NCBI GenBank assembly: GCA_050249235.1
Contig: JBFWQW010000116.1
Coordinates: forward strand, 1-8,764
Length of the DNA: 8,764 bases
Source: JAEKLB01 sp050249235
GTDB lineage: Bacteria > Actinomycetota > Acidimicrobiia > Acidimicrobiales > CADCSY01
Direction: 5' to 3'
In this document: positions 1-5,533 of the stretch, one piece after another
How positions within the stretch are numbered: the first letter of the stretch is position 1
How the letters are laid out: each line of letters starts with the position of its first letter
Made by a program: the position numbers and the translations under genes
Notes under the pieces: model-generated
Seen by the model: only the letters and a program-made list of their open reading frames with translations
Database searches by the model: none
Told to the model about the DNA's origin: nothing

Positions 1-24
1 GGCGAAGGTGGCGGGGTCGGCCAT
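1..24 (-). CDS. Possible start of a further gene (first 8 codons only)
   Basis: An ATG on the minus strand at 22-24 opens a frame reading MADPATFA before the window ends, so no function can be assigned. There is no Shine-Dalgarno sequence at normal distance; a GGAGGTGG stretch at 53-60 is too far upstream. A TAGCGT hexamer (34-39) fits a TANNNT -10 box and would start transcription a few bases before the ATG, giving a nearly leaderless message. The codons look like ordinary high-GC coding sequence, but eight codons prove little. Confidence 0.3.
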
Positions 25-33
25 GGCGCGGCA

Positions 34-39
34 ACGCTA
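34..39 (-). promoter_or_regulatory. Candidate -10 box for the gene leaving the window
   Basis: TAGCGT on the minus strand matches the actinobacterial TANNNT -10 pattern and ends 9 bases before the ATG at 24. Transcription would then begin about 3 bases before the start codon. No -35 box is clear. This is inference from a short motif. Confidence 0.25.
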
Positions 40-95
40 ACCCGGGCGGCTCCCACCTCCCGAAGGCGGCCACGGCCCGCCTGCCCGTTCCTTGT

Positions 96-126
96 CGACC
101 TGCCCGGAAGCATCCCGGGCGGGTCG
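96..126 (-). terminator. Strong hairpin downstream of the lipoprotein gene
   Basis: Arms 96-107 and 115-126 form a 12-bp stem with one mismatch (101/121) around a 7-base loop. It begins 19 bases after the lipoprotein stop codon. No U-tract follows on the minus strand, which is common for GC-rich actinobacterial terminators. Its position and strength support a terminator role; termination itself is inferred. Confidence 0.5.
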
Positions 127-145
127 TAGAGAACACGACGCGCGG

Positions 146-658
146 TCAGCCCTCGCCGCACTCCTCGTCGAACCAGGTGCTCACCCGGTCGTTGGCCGCC
201 TCGAAGTCGTCGCTGTCGATCTGGGCCGAGACGGTGCCGAGGACGGCGGCGTACTTCGCCTGGTCGGCCGGCGTCGTGCCCGGCTTCGAGGCGTCGATGC
301 CGGCGTCCTTCCAGGCCTTGGCGATGCGCTCGTAGGTGGCTGCGATCAGGGCGAAGTCGCTCTTCAGCTCCTTCGGCGCCGCCTCGGCCACGTCCTCGAG
401 CTGGTCGACGGCGTCGCCGAGGTCGGCCCCGCTGTAGGCGCCGGCGATCGCGGCGCTCATCGCCAGCGCCGCCCTGGCGCACTTCGCCGGGAGCCCGGCC
501 AGGCCGGCTGCGTCGTCGACCCTGTCGCCGTCGTCGCCGCCGTCGTCGTCGGCCGCCGTCAGCGCGTCGGAGAGGTCGTCGTCGTCACCTCCGCAGGCCG
601 CCAGCAGCAGCGTCCCGGCCAGCACCATCGCCACCACGCTCCGTCCGAGCTTCGACAT
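146..658 (-). CDS. Small acidic secreted lipoprotein, function unknown
   Basis: This 170-residue protein begins with a classic lipoprotein signal: K3 and R6, then a hydrophobic core and a lipobox LAAC with the lipidated cysteine at residue 22. It should therefore be anchored to the outer face of the cytoplasmic membrane. An Asp/Gly-rich linker follows (about residues 25-50, including DDDD), then a mostly alpha-helical-looking domain to the end. Two further cysteines, C60 and C167, lie near the two ends of that domain and could form a disulfide. GAGGAG at 664-669, 5 bases before the ATG, supports the start. The gene lies 87 bp after the acyltransferase-like gene and has a candidate promoter of its own. 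I do not recognise the family; the domain shows no catalytic motif that I can see, so a binding or structural role is as likely as anything. Confidence 0.85.
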   Translation of the reverse strand: MSKLGRSVVAMVLAGTLLLAACGGDDDDLSDALTAADDDGGDDGDRVDDAAGLAGLPAKCARAALAMSAAIAGAYSGADLGDAVDQLEDVAEAAPKELKSDFALIAATYERIAKAWKDAGIDASKPGTTPADQAKYAAVLGTVSAQIDSDDFEAANDRVSTWFDEECGEG

Positions 659-663
659 GACCG

Positions 664-669
664 CTCCTC
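664..669 (-). promoter_or_regulatory. Ribosome binding site of the lipoprotein gene
   Basis: GAGGAG on the minus strand lies 5 bases before the ATG at 656-658. It fixes the start just ahead of the signal peptide. Confidence 0.7.
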
Positions 670-710
670 GTGCTCCGTCGCAGGATGCCCACCCGAGGCA
701 GCCGGGGAGA

Positions 711-716
711 AGCGTA
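711..716 (-). promoter_or_regulatory. Candidate -10 box upstream of the lipoprotein gene
   Basis: TACGCT fits TANNNT and lies 52 bases before the lipoprotein ATG, in the gap after the acyltransferase-like gene. It would give a leader of about 45 bases that includes the GAGGAG site. No good -35 box is seen, so the lipoprotein gene could instead be read from upstream. Confidence 0.35.
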
Positions 717-745
717 GGCGCCGCCCCCGGGTCAGATGGTCGAGG

Positions 746-1795
746 TCAGGCGGTCGGCTCGAGCCCGCCCCGCACGACCACGCTCCGGAGCCGCCGTGCC
801 TCGGACCGGACGGCGGCCCGCGCCGACAGGGCGGCCTGGATGGGATGGATGAACGCCGGTGCGGCGACGCGGCCGCTGACGACGGTGGCAGCGCCGTTCT
901 GGAACTGCGCCTTGAAGGCGTCGTCGCCCTTTCCCATGTCGATCCGCCCCACGCCCCTCGCCGCCAGCTCCTCGATGAGGTGGAGGAAGTGCAGGGAGCC
1001 CGGTGAGCAGCGGGCCGCTTCCGGGGCGAAGCTCGGGAACCAGGCCACCAGCTCCTCGGGCGAGCGGAGGTCCATGCTGGCGGCGATCGGCTCGCTCCCC
1101 GCGTAGAGCACGCTGAGCGCGCCCCAGCAACGCTCGTCACGGAGGTCGAGCAGGCGGTGCAGGAGCTCGACGTTGCCCGGGTCGGCGAGGAGGTTCCGAG
1201 CACCCGTCCGCACGTACTGGCCGTGCTTCCAGGTGAGCACCCGGTCGAGCACGCGGTGGTCGGTCTCCTCGACGACCAGGCGCAGCCGCCCCAGCGCCCG
1301 CTCCGCCCGTCGCGCCTTGGCCGCCATCCGGCGCGCCAGCGTCGATCTCGACGCCAGCTCCTCCAGGTAGTGGTCGAACCCGTGGTCGATCTCGACCAGG
1401 GGCGTGGTGTCCCGGCCGATCACCTGGGTGAGCGCGCCGGCCTGGGGCTCGACGAGGTGGTCGAAGGCGACCAATCCCAGGCCGATCGACCGGGCCACCC
1501 GGTGCAGGGGCCCGATCCCGTCGAGGTCGGCGGTCACGACCGCCTGGGCGGCGTTCATCGGCCAGGCGACCGGTCGGGCGGCGAGCCGGGCCCGGGTCTC
1601 GAAGGCCAGGAAGGAGCGGTGCCCTCCCGAGGTGATGACGGCGACCCTGACGGAGGGGCGCACCCGGGCGACGGTCCGAACGAACGCCGGGGCGAGGAAG
1701 GGGCTCTGCAGGCCCGGGACGGTCGTGAGCAGCTCGTTCCAGTGACCGATCTCGGTGGACGAGAGCTCGGATGCCCGGACGACACGCACTTGCAC
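746..1795 (-). CDS. GNAT-type acyltransferase-like protein of the CelD/BcsL family
   Basis: This 349-residue soluble protein resembles the CelD/BcsL-like branch of the GNAT superfamily, which is related to FemAB-type transferases. The C-terminal half carries the recognisable part: WKHGQYVRTG near residue 189, a central beta-strand region (ALSVLYAGSEPIAASMDL), then GSLHFLHLIEELAARGVGRID from about 266, leading into DMGKGDDAFKAQF at 286-298. That last motif is typical of the family. Members are tied to cell-surface polysaccharide or envelope work in some bacteria, but the substrate here is unknown. The frame is open up to 2023, yet the upstream part is low-complexity. I start at a GTG (1793-1795) because GGAGGAG lies 9 bases before it; a GTG six bases further on (1787-1789) is the alternative. 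I see no clear promoter in the 256 bp between this gene and the tRNA gene. Confidence 0.82.
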   Translation of the reverse strand: MQVRVVRASELSSTEIGHWNELLTTVPGLQSPFLAPAFVRTVARVRPSVRVAVITSGGHRSFLAFETRARLAARPVAWPMNAAQAVVTADLDGIGPLHRVARSIGLGLVAFDHLVEPQAGALTQVIGRDTTPLVEIDHGFDHYLEELASRSTLARRMAAKARRAERALGRLRLVVEETDHRVLDRVLTWKHGQYVRTGARNLLADPGNVELLHRLLDLRDERCWGALSVLYAGSEPIAASMDLRSPEELVAWFPSFAPEAARCSPGSLHFLHLIEELAARGVGRIDMGKGDDAFKAQFQNGAATVVSGRVAAPAFIHPIQAALSARAAVRSEARRLRSVVVRGGLEPTA

Positions 1796-1804
1796 GACGA
1801 ATGT

Positions 1805-1811
1805 CTCCTCC
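1805..1811 (-). promoter_or_regulatory. Ribosome binding site that sets the acyltransferase start
   Basis: GGAGGAG is a near-perfect Shine-Dalgarno sequence and ends 9 bases before the GTG at 1793-1795. It argues against any start further upstream in the same open frame, which continues to 2023. Confidence 0.65.
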
Positions 1812-2026
1812 GCTCGGCGACGTTGCCCGCTGGTGGAGCACGACGCCGTCGGGCCCCTGGGGCTTGATTCGTCATCGCCCGGTCGCACCCTTGTCGTCCG
1901 GCCCCGATTCGCTCCGCCGTACGTAACGGTTCGGTCACCGACGACGCCGAGAGGGGTCGCGCCACCACCTGGCGCGGCGCGGCCGACCTGGCGCCGTGGC
2001 GGGGCGGTCCGCGAGGCGTACACAGC

Positions 2027-2041
2027 GCCGAGCCCTTCGGC
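2027..2041 (-). terminator. Small hairpin just after the tRNA gene
   Basis: Arms 2027-2031 and 2037-2041 pair perfectly over 5 bp with a 5-base loop, and three more pairs (2021-2023 with 2043-2045) can stack outside an internal loop. It begins 10 bases after the tRNA 3' end. There is no U-tract, so it could be a weak terminator or a processing signal. Confidence 0.3.
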
Positions 2042-2051
2042 CGTGCTCGTG

Positions 2052-2124
2052 AGCCCGAGAGGAGAATCGAACTCCTGACCTACGCATTACGAGTGCGTTG
2101 CTCTGCCGTCTGAGCTACTCGGGC
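2052..2124 (-). tRNA. tRNA-Thr, anticodon CGU
   Basis: A full 73-base cloverleaf can be folded by eye. The acceptor stem GCCCGAG/CTCGGGC has 7 pairs. The D arm is GCTC/GAGC, the anticodon stem is ACGCA/TGCGT around the loop CTCGTAA, the variable loop has 5 bases, and the T arm is AGGAG/CTCCT around TTCGATT. The anticodon CGU (2089-2091) reads the threonine codon ACG, common in such a GC-rich genome. The G1-C72 and C2-G71 pairs and the G35, U36 bases agree with known threonine identity elements. The discriminator base is U and CCA is not encoded, so CCA must be added after transcription. No intron is present. The gene lies 92 bp after holB and has a candidate promoter at 2156-2161. Confidence 0.95.
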
Positions 2125-2155
2125 GATCCCCGGCGGTCGCCCGCCAGGGTCGCAC

Positions 2156-2161
2156 AGGGTA
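2156..2161 (-). promoter_or_regulatory. Candidate -10 box for the tRNA-Thr gene
   Basis: TACCCT fits TANNNT and would start transcription near 2149, about 25 bases before the tRNA 5' end, a usual tRNA leader length. No convincing -35 box is visible. The octamer CTACCCTG around it also occurs at the MFS gene promoter. Confidence 0.4.
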
Positions 2162-2216
2162 GTGCCCGGCGAGCCCGGTCCCGGGAGCCGGCCCTCGGTC
2201 ACACGGCGGCCCGGGG

Positions 2217-3284
2217 TCAGCGCAGCGGCGGGAGGCGGAGCAGGAGCGACTCCAGCAGCAGCGTCTCGTTCGGGTTGCGGGCCAGCGCCCGGGCGGCCCG
2301 GTCGATGGCCGCGATCGCGCCGAGCAGGGCCGGGCCGTCGGCCGTTGGGCGCTCGTCTCCCCGGGTGGTGCCGGCCAGCAGCGCATCCCGGTAGCGGGCG
2401 GCCAGCGTGGCCAGGCCGTAGCGCAGCTCCTCGGCCCGGTGGCGGCGCTGCTCGCGACGGTGGCCCTCCTCCAGGCGCCGCCGGCCGCTCCCCCGCTCGC
2501 CCCGGGCCGCGACGAGCGCGTCGAGGTCGCGCACCTGCTCGGCCTGGCGGGCGGCGAGGGGGGCGAAGGCGTCGTCGATCAGGCCCCGGAGCTCCGCCAC
2601 GACGGTGGCGACGACGGCCCCGGTGCCGTCGAGCCGGTCGGGCACCGAGCGCCAGGCGGCCGTCCGACCGGCCAGGCGGTCGTCGGAGGCGAGCAGCCGG
2701 GCCCGGTCGAGGTCGCCCCCGGACGCCCGCGCCGCCTGCTCGGCCAGGGCCGGGGGGTGGCCGTCGGCCTCGAGGGCCCCGGCGACCAGCGCATCCGGGA
2801 GTGGCGGCAGGTCGATGCGCACACACCGCGAGGCGATGGTGACGAGCTCCTCCGGCACGGTGTCGGCGAGCACGACGAAGACCGTGCTCGGCGGCGGCTC
2901 CTCGATCGTCTTCAACAGCATCGGCCCGGCGTCCTGGACCCGGTGCATGTCGGCCAGCACCAGCACCTTGCGGGCGCCCTCCACCGGGCTCCGGGTGGCG
3001 AGCCTGATGATCTCGCCGGCGTCCTCGCGGCGCAGGAAGGCGCCCTCGGGGGTGAGCACCACGACGTCGGGGTGCTCACCGCCGAGCACCAGCCGGCAGT
3101 CGCGGCACTGCCCGCACCCCCCGTCCGGACAGAGCAGCGCGGCGGCGAAGGCCGTCGCCGCGCCCCGGGCCCCGGCACCGGGCGGCCCGACGAGCAGGTA
3201 GGCGTGCACGGGCGCGTCGACGGCCGCCCGCAGCTGGGCCACGGCGTCCGGCTGGCCCACGACCCGGTCGAGGACGTCAGCCAC
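2217..3284 (-). CDS. holB: DNA polymerase III subunit delta' (clamp loader)
   Basis: The 355-residue protein is the delta' subunit of the clamp loader, which opens the beta sliding clamp and places it on primed DNA. It starts with the usual LDRVVGQPDAVAQLRAAV helix, then a P-loop-like GPPGAGARG at 33-41, a four-cysteine zinc module (C52, C57, C60, C63), DMHRVQDAGPMLLKTIEEPP at 112-131, and the SRC motif at 152-154, whose arginine acts in trans on a neighbouring ATPase subunit. The P-loop lysine is missing, as in delta' subunits that do not bind ATP. The C-terminal third (about 200-355) is Arg/Ala/Leu-rich and helical, fitting the collar domain. The start is a GTG with GGGAG 5 bases upstream (3290-3294). 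It overlaps the end of tmk by 8 bp, so the two are probably translationally coupled. Confidence 0.93.
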   Translation of the reverse strand: MADVLDRVVGQPDAVAQLRAAVDAPVHAYLLVGPPGAGARGAATAFAAALLCPDGGCGQCRDCRLVLGGEHPDVVVLTPEGAFLRREDAGEIIRLATRSPVEGARKVLVLADMHRVQDAGPMLLKTIEEPPPSTVFVVLADTVPEELVTIASRCVRIDLPPLPDALVAGALEADGHPPALAEQAARASGGDLDRARLLASDDRLAGRTAAWRSVPDRLDGTGAVVATVVAELRGLIDDAFAPLAARQAEQVRDLDALVAARGERGSGRRRLEEGHRREQRRHRAEELRYGLATLAARYRDALLAGTTRGDERPTADGPALLGAIAAIDRAARALARNPNETLLLESLLLRLPPLR

Positions 3285-3894
3285 CAGCGCTCCCGACGGC
3301 CACGCCCCCGATCGCGGCCCACACCGCGGCTGCCACCTCGTCGACCGAGCCGGAAGCGTCGACCACCACCCAGCTCGCGTCGGCCTCGGCGAGGGCGCGG
3401 TAGGCCTCGTCGACCCGGGCGTGGAAGTCGTCGCCGGCAGCCTCGATGCGATCCTGCTCCCGCCGGGCGAGGCGGTCGGCGACGGCGGCGGCGGGGACCA
3501 CGAGCAGGACCGTGCGGTCGGGTTCGAGGCCGTCGGTGGCGAACCGTGAGATGGCGGCCACCGCTGCGACGCCGAGCCCCCGTCCCGCCCCCTGGTAGGC
3601 GAGGGACGAACCGGTGAAGCGGTCGGTCACGACGTGGCGACCCGCGGCGAGGGCGGGCCGGATCACCTCGGCGACGTGCTGGGCCCGGGCCGCCGCCATG
3701 AGCAGCGCCTCCGCCCGCGGCACCACGGCACCCCCGCCCACCGATGCCCTCTCGAGGAGGAGCGAGCGCAGCCGCTCGCCCAGCTGCGTGCCGCCCGGCT
3801 CCCGGGTGAGCACGGCTCCGAGGCGGGCGGCGAGGAGGGCCGACTGCGTCGACTTGCCGCACGCCTCCCCACCCTCGAAGGCGATGAAGCTCAC
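3277..3894 (-). CDS. tmk: Thymidylate kinase (dTMP kinase)
   Basis: The 205-residue protein phosphorylates dTMP to dTDP with ATP, an essential step to dTTP in the cytoplasm. Its length matches bacterial TMP kinases. It opens with FIAFEGGEACGKSTQ, holding the P-loop GGEACGKS at 8-15, then REPGGT at 31-36, DRFTGSSLAYQG at 91-102 (nucleotide-binding signature), and a basic lid RLARREQDRIE at 141-151. A lid rich in arginine with no arginine in the P-loop fits the E. coli-like type. The alanine at P-loop position 11 is unusual, since glycine is normal there. The GTG start (3892-3894) lies directly before the conserved N-terminus, with GAGG at 3900-3903 overlapping the stop codon of the MFS gene. 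The same frame stays open far upstream to 4482, but that part lies inside the MFS gene. It forms an operon with the MFS gene and holB. Confidence 0.93.
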   Translation of the reverse strand: MSFIAFEGGEACGKSTQSALLAARLGAVLTREPGGTQLGERLRSLLLERASVGGGAVVPRAEALLMAAARAQHVAEVIRPALAAGRHVVTDRFTGSSLAYQGAGRGLGVAAVAAISRFATDGLEPDRTVLLVVPAAAVADRLARREQDRIEAAGDDFHARVDEAYRALAEADASWVVVDASGSVDEVAAAVWAAIGGVAVGSAGG

Positions 3895-3901
3895 GCCCGC
3901 C

Positions 3902-5404
3902 TCACTCGCCCACCGGCTCGGACCGCGCGCTTCGCAGCGTCCAGACGGCGAGGAACCCGGCGGCGACGATGATCGAGCCGGCCAACCACAGCGCCAGGCG
4001 GACGCCGGGCAGCGAGATCGAGTTGGAGCCGATCCCGATGCTGTCGTCGAGGAGGTCGTGGGAGAGGGCTCCGAGCCGATCCGCGATGAGGGGCCCGACA
4101 GCGAACGCCAGCAGGAGGCAGAAGCGCACGAGGGTGTTGAGGCTGGCGAAGATCCGGCCCCGCAGCTCGTCGGCCACCGACTCGTGGAGGATGGTGAAGC
4201 CGAGCACGTAGACGGCGCCGGCGCAGAGACCGAGCATGCTGACGCAGAGCATCGCCGGCGTGAGGCTCGACATCGACGCCCCGGCCACCAGGGACAGGCC
4301 GGCACCGAACACCGCGGCCGTGAACACCTGGGTCTTCGGCAGGCGCCGCTCGACGGCCGAGAGCACGAGCACGCCCGCCGCCATGCCGAAGCCGAGCGCG
4401 GAGAGGAGGAGGCCGAAGCCGGCCGAGCCCCCACCGAGGACCTGCCGGGAGAACACGTCGCCCAACGGCACGACCATGCCACCGCCGATGAGGCCCGTGC
4501 TCAGCGACACCATCACGGCCCTGACCGTCGGCGTCGAGAACATGAAGCGCCAGCCCTCCCGCACGTCGCGGAAGGCGGACGAGAAGTCGAACCGCAGGAG
4601 GATCCGGGTGCGCGGCGTCGTCTTCGCCAACCGGTTCGACGTGAGGTTGAGCCGGGAGATGATGGCCGCCGAGCCGACGAACGTGAGCAGGTCGAAGTAG
4701 AAGGCCACCGACTCCTCGGTGAGGCGCAGGAAGTCGAGCGTCTCGAACCCGCTCAGCCACTCGGCAACCTTGGCAAGACCGGCGAAGAGCAGCGATGCCA
4801 CCGGGAAGGTCCCGTAGGCGGCCGCCAGCGAGAGCGAGTTGGCGGTCGTGAGGTGGCTGGGCGGGACCAGGTTCGGGACCGACGCCTCCTTCGCCGGCGA
4901 CCACAGCAGCGTGGCGACCTCGAGGGCCAGGCTGGCGACGACGAGGCCCCAGAGGGTGTCGACGAAGGGCAGCGTGGCGAGCACCGCCCCCCGCGCCAGG
5001 TCGCAGCAGACCATCACCCGCTTGCGGTCCCACCGGTCGACGAGGACGCCGGCCACCGGCGCGAAGAAGAAGCCCGGGATCAGCCGGGCGCTCATCACCA
5101 CGCCGACGGCGGCCGCGCCGGACGCGGCACCCTCGAGCCGGGTGGCGAGCGCCACGATGGCCACGAAGCCGATCCAGTCGCCGGTGGACGAGAGCACCTG
5201 GGCGACCCAGAGGCGGAAGAAGTCGACCGAGCCGAACATCCGGATGAGCCGGGACGGGCTCTCGACGTCGCCGGGCCGGCCTGAGCCGGTCTCGGCGCTG
5301 CCGACGCCCGGCGCGATGTTCGTCACCAGGGGCAGGCCGTCGGCGCCGCCGGCGTCACCCCCGGCGGGATCGGCCACGGCCGGCTCTCGTCGGGCCTGGG
5401 GCAC
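3902..5404 (-). CDS. MFS transporter, unfused partner of thymidylate kinase
   Basis: The 500-residue protein is a Major Facilitator Superfamily permease with about 12 membrane helices, close to the EntS-like MFS_3 group. Helix 1 covers roughly residues 61-90, and motif A appears as GVLVDRWDRKR at 119-129. The first ~57 residues are Gly/Ala/Pro-rich and probably disordered. The substrate is unknown; relatives are mostly proton-driven exporters. I chose the GTG at 5402-5404 because TACCCT (5411-5416) places the transcription start exactly on it, and no Shine-Dalgarno site serves a later start. A GTG at 5504-5506 would add 34 residues made largely from the 21-bp repeats. In Streptomyces a protein at this position joins a membrane MFS domain to TMP kinase. 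Here the MFS frame ends with TGA 7 bp before tmk. Confidence 0.85.
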   Translation of the reverse strand: MPQARREPAVADPAGGDAGGADGLPLVTNIAPGVGSAETGSGRPGDVESPSRLIRMFGSVDFFRLWVAQVLSSTGDWIGFVAIVALATRLEGAASGAAAVGVVMSARLIPGFFFAPVAGVLVDRWDRKRVMVCCDLARGAVLATLPFVDTLWGLVVASLALEVATLLWSPAKEASVPNLVPPSHLTTANSLSLAAAYGTFPVASLLFAGLAKVAEWLSGFETLDFLRLTEESVAFYFDLLTFVGSAAIISRLNLTSNRLAKTTPRTRILLRFDFSSAFRDVREGWRFMFSTPTVRAVMVSLSTGLIGGGMVVPLGDVFSRQVLGGGSAGFGLLLSALGFGMAAGVLVLSAVERRLPKTQVFTAAVFGAGLSLVAGASMSSLTPAMLCVSMLGLCAGAVYVLGFTILHESVADELRGRIFASLNTLVRFCLLLAFAVGPLIADRLGALSHDLLDDSIGIGSNSISLPGVRLALWLAGSIIVAAGFLAVWTLRSARSEPVGE

Positions 5405-5410
5405 CCCGCC

Positions 5411-5416
5411 AGGGTA
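5411..5416 (-). promoter_or_regulatory. -10 box of a leaderless promoter for the MFS-tmk-holB operon
   Basis: TACCCT fits TANNNT, and exactly 6 bases separate it from the GTG at 5404, so +1 falls on the first base of the start codon. A -35 box would sit near 5434-5439 but the sequence there (CCTGGC) is poor, suggesting an activator or an alternative sigma factor. Confidence 0.5.
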
Positions 5417-5437
5417 GAAGGCCGCTTCCCGCGGCCA

Positions 5438-5450
5438 GGGACACAGTCCC
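5438..5450. promoter_or_regulatory. Candidate operator palindrome at the MFS promoter
   Basis: GGGACACAGTCCC is a perfect inverted repeat with 5-bp arms around ACA. It overlaps and extends upstream of the expected -35 region of the leaderless promoter, a typical place for a regulator site. It also forms the start of the first 21-bp repeat. The regulator is unknown. Confidence 0.4.
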
Positions 5451-5516
5451 CGCGCCGACCGGCACAGTCCCCGCGCCGACCGACACAGTCCCGCGCCGAG
5501 ACCCACCGTCCCCGCC
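5442..5516. repeat. Tandem 21-bp repeat array (three copies plus a decayed one)
   Basis: Copies begin at 5442, 5463 and 5484. The first two are identical at 20 of 21 positions, sharing CACAGTCCCCGCGCCGACCG. The third lacks one C in its CCCC run and diverges after CGCGCCGA. A degenerate fourth (CACCGTCCCCGCC) starts at 5504. The 21-bp spacing is two helical turns, so all copies face the same side of the DNA. The array fills most of the 129 bp between topA and the MFS gene. Confidence 0.85.
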
Positions 5517-5533
5517 TTCGTTCCTCCCGGCTG

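Noticed and set aside
92..1006. A 304-codon open frame on the plus strand
   Set aside because: It is antisense to the lipoprotein and acyltransferase genes, both of which have start signals and family-like features.
2125..2216. Terminator after holB
   Set aside because: The gap contains short palindromes such as TCCCGGGA, but none forms a stem as convincing as those after hppA or the lipoprotein gene.
2439..3617. A 392-codon open frame on the plus strand
   Set aside because: It is antisense to holB and tmk, ends in arginine/proline-rich sequence, and has no recognisable domain.
3895..4482. Upstream extension of the tmk frame giving a 401-residue protein
   Set aside because: The extra part lies inside the MFS gene in another frame and is Ser/Arg/Pro-rich. 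The conserved TMP kinase N-terminus begins right at the GTG at 3892-3894.
3614..5284. A 556-codon open frame on the plus strand
   Set aside because: It lies antisense to the MFS and tmk genes, is Arg/Glu/Gly/His-rich low-complexity sequence, and shows no family motif. Long antisense frames are expected at this GC content.
5405..5506. MFS start at the GTG at 5504-5506
   Set aside because: It would translate the tandem repeats into repeated RSARGLC units, has only a weak ribosome binding site, and the -10 box at 5411-5416 would lie inside the gene.
5442..5516. CRISPR-like array
   Set aside because: The repeats are contiguous with no unique spacers, only about three copies exist, and no cas genes are near.
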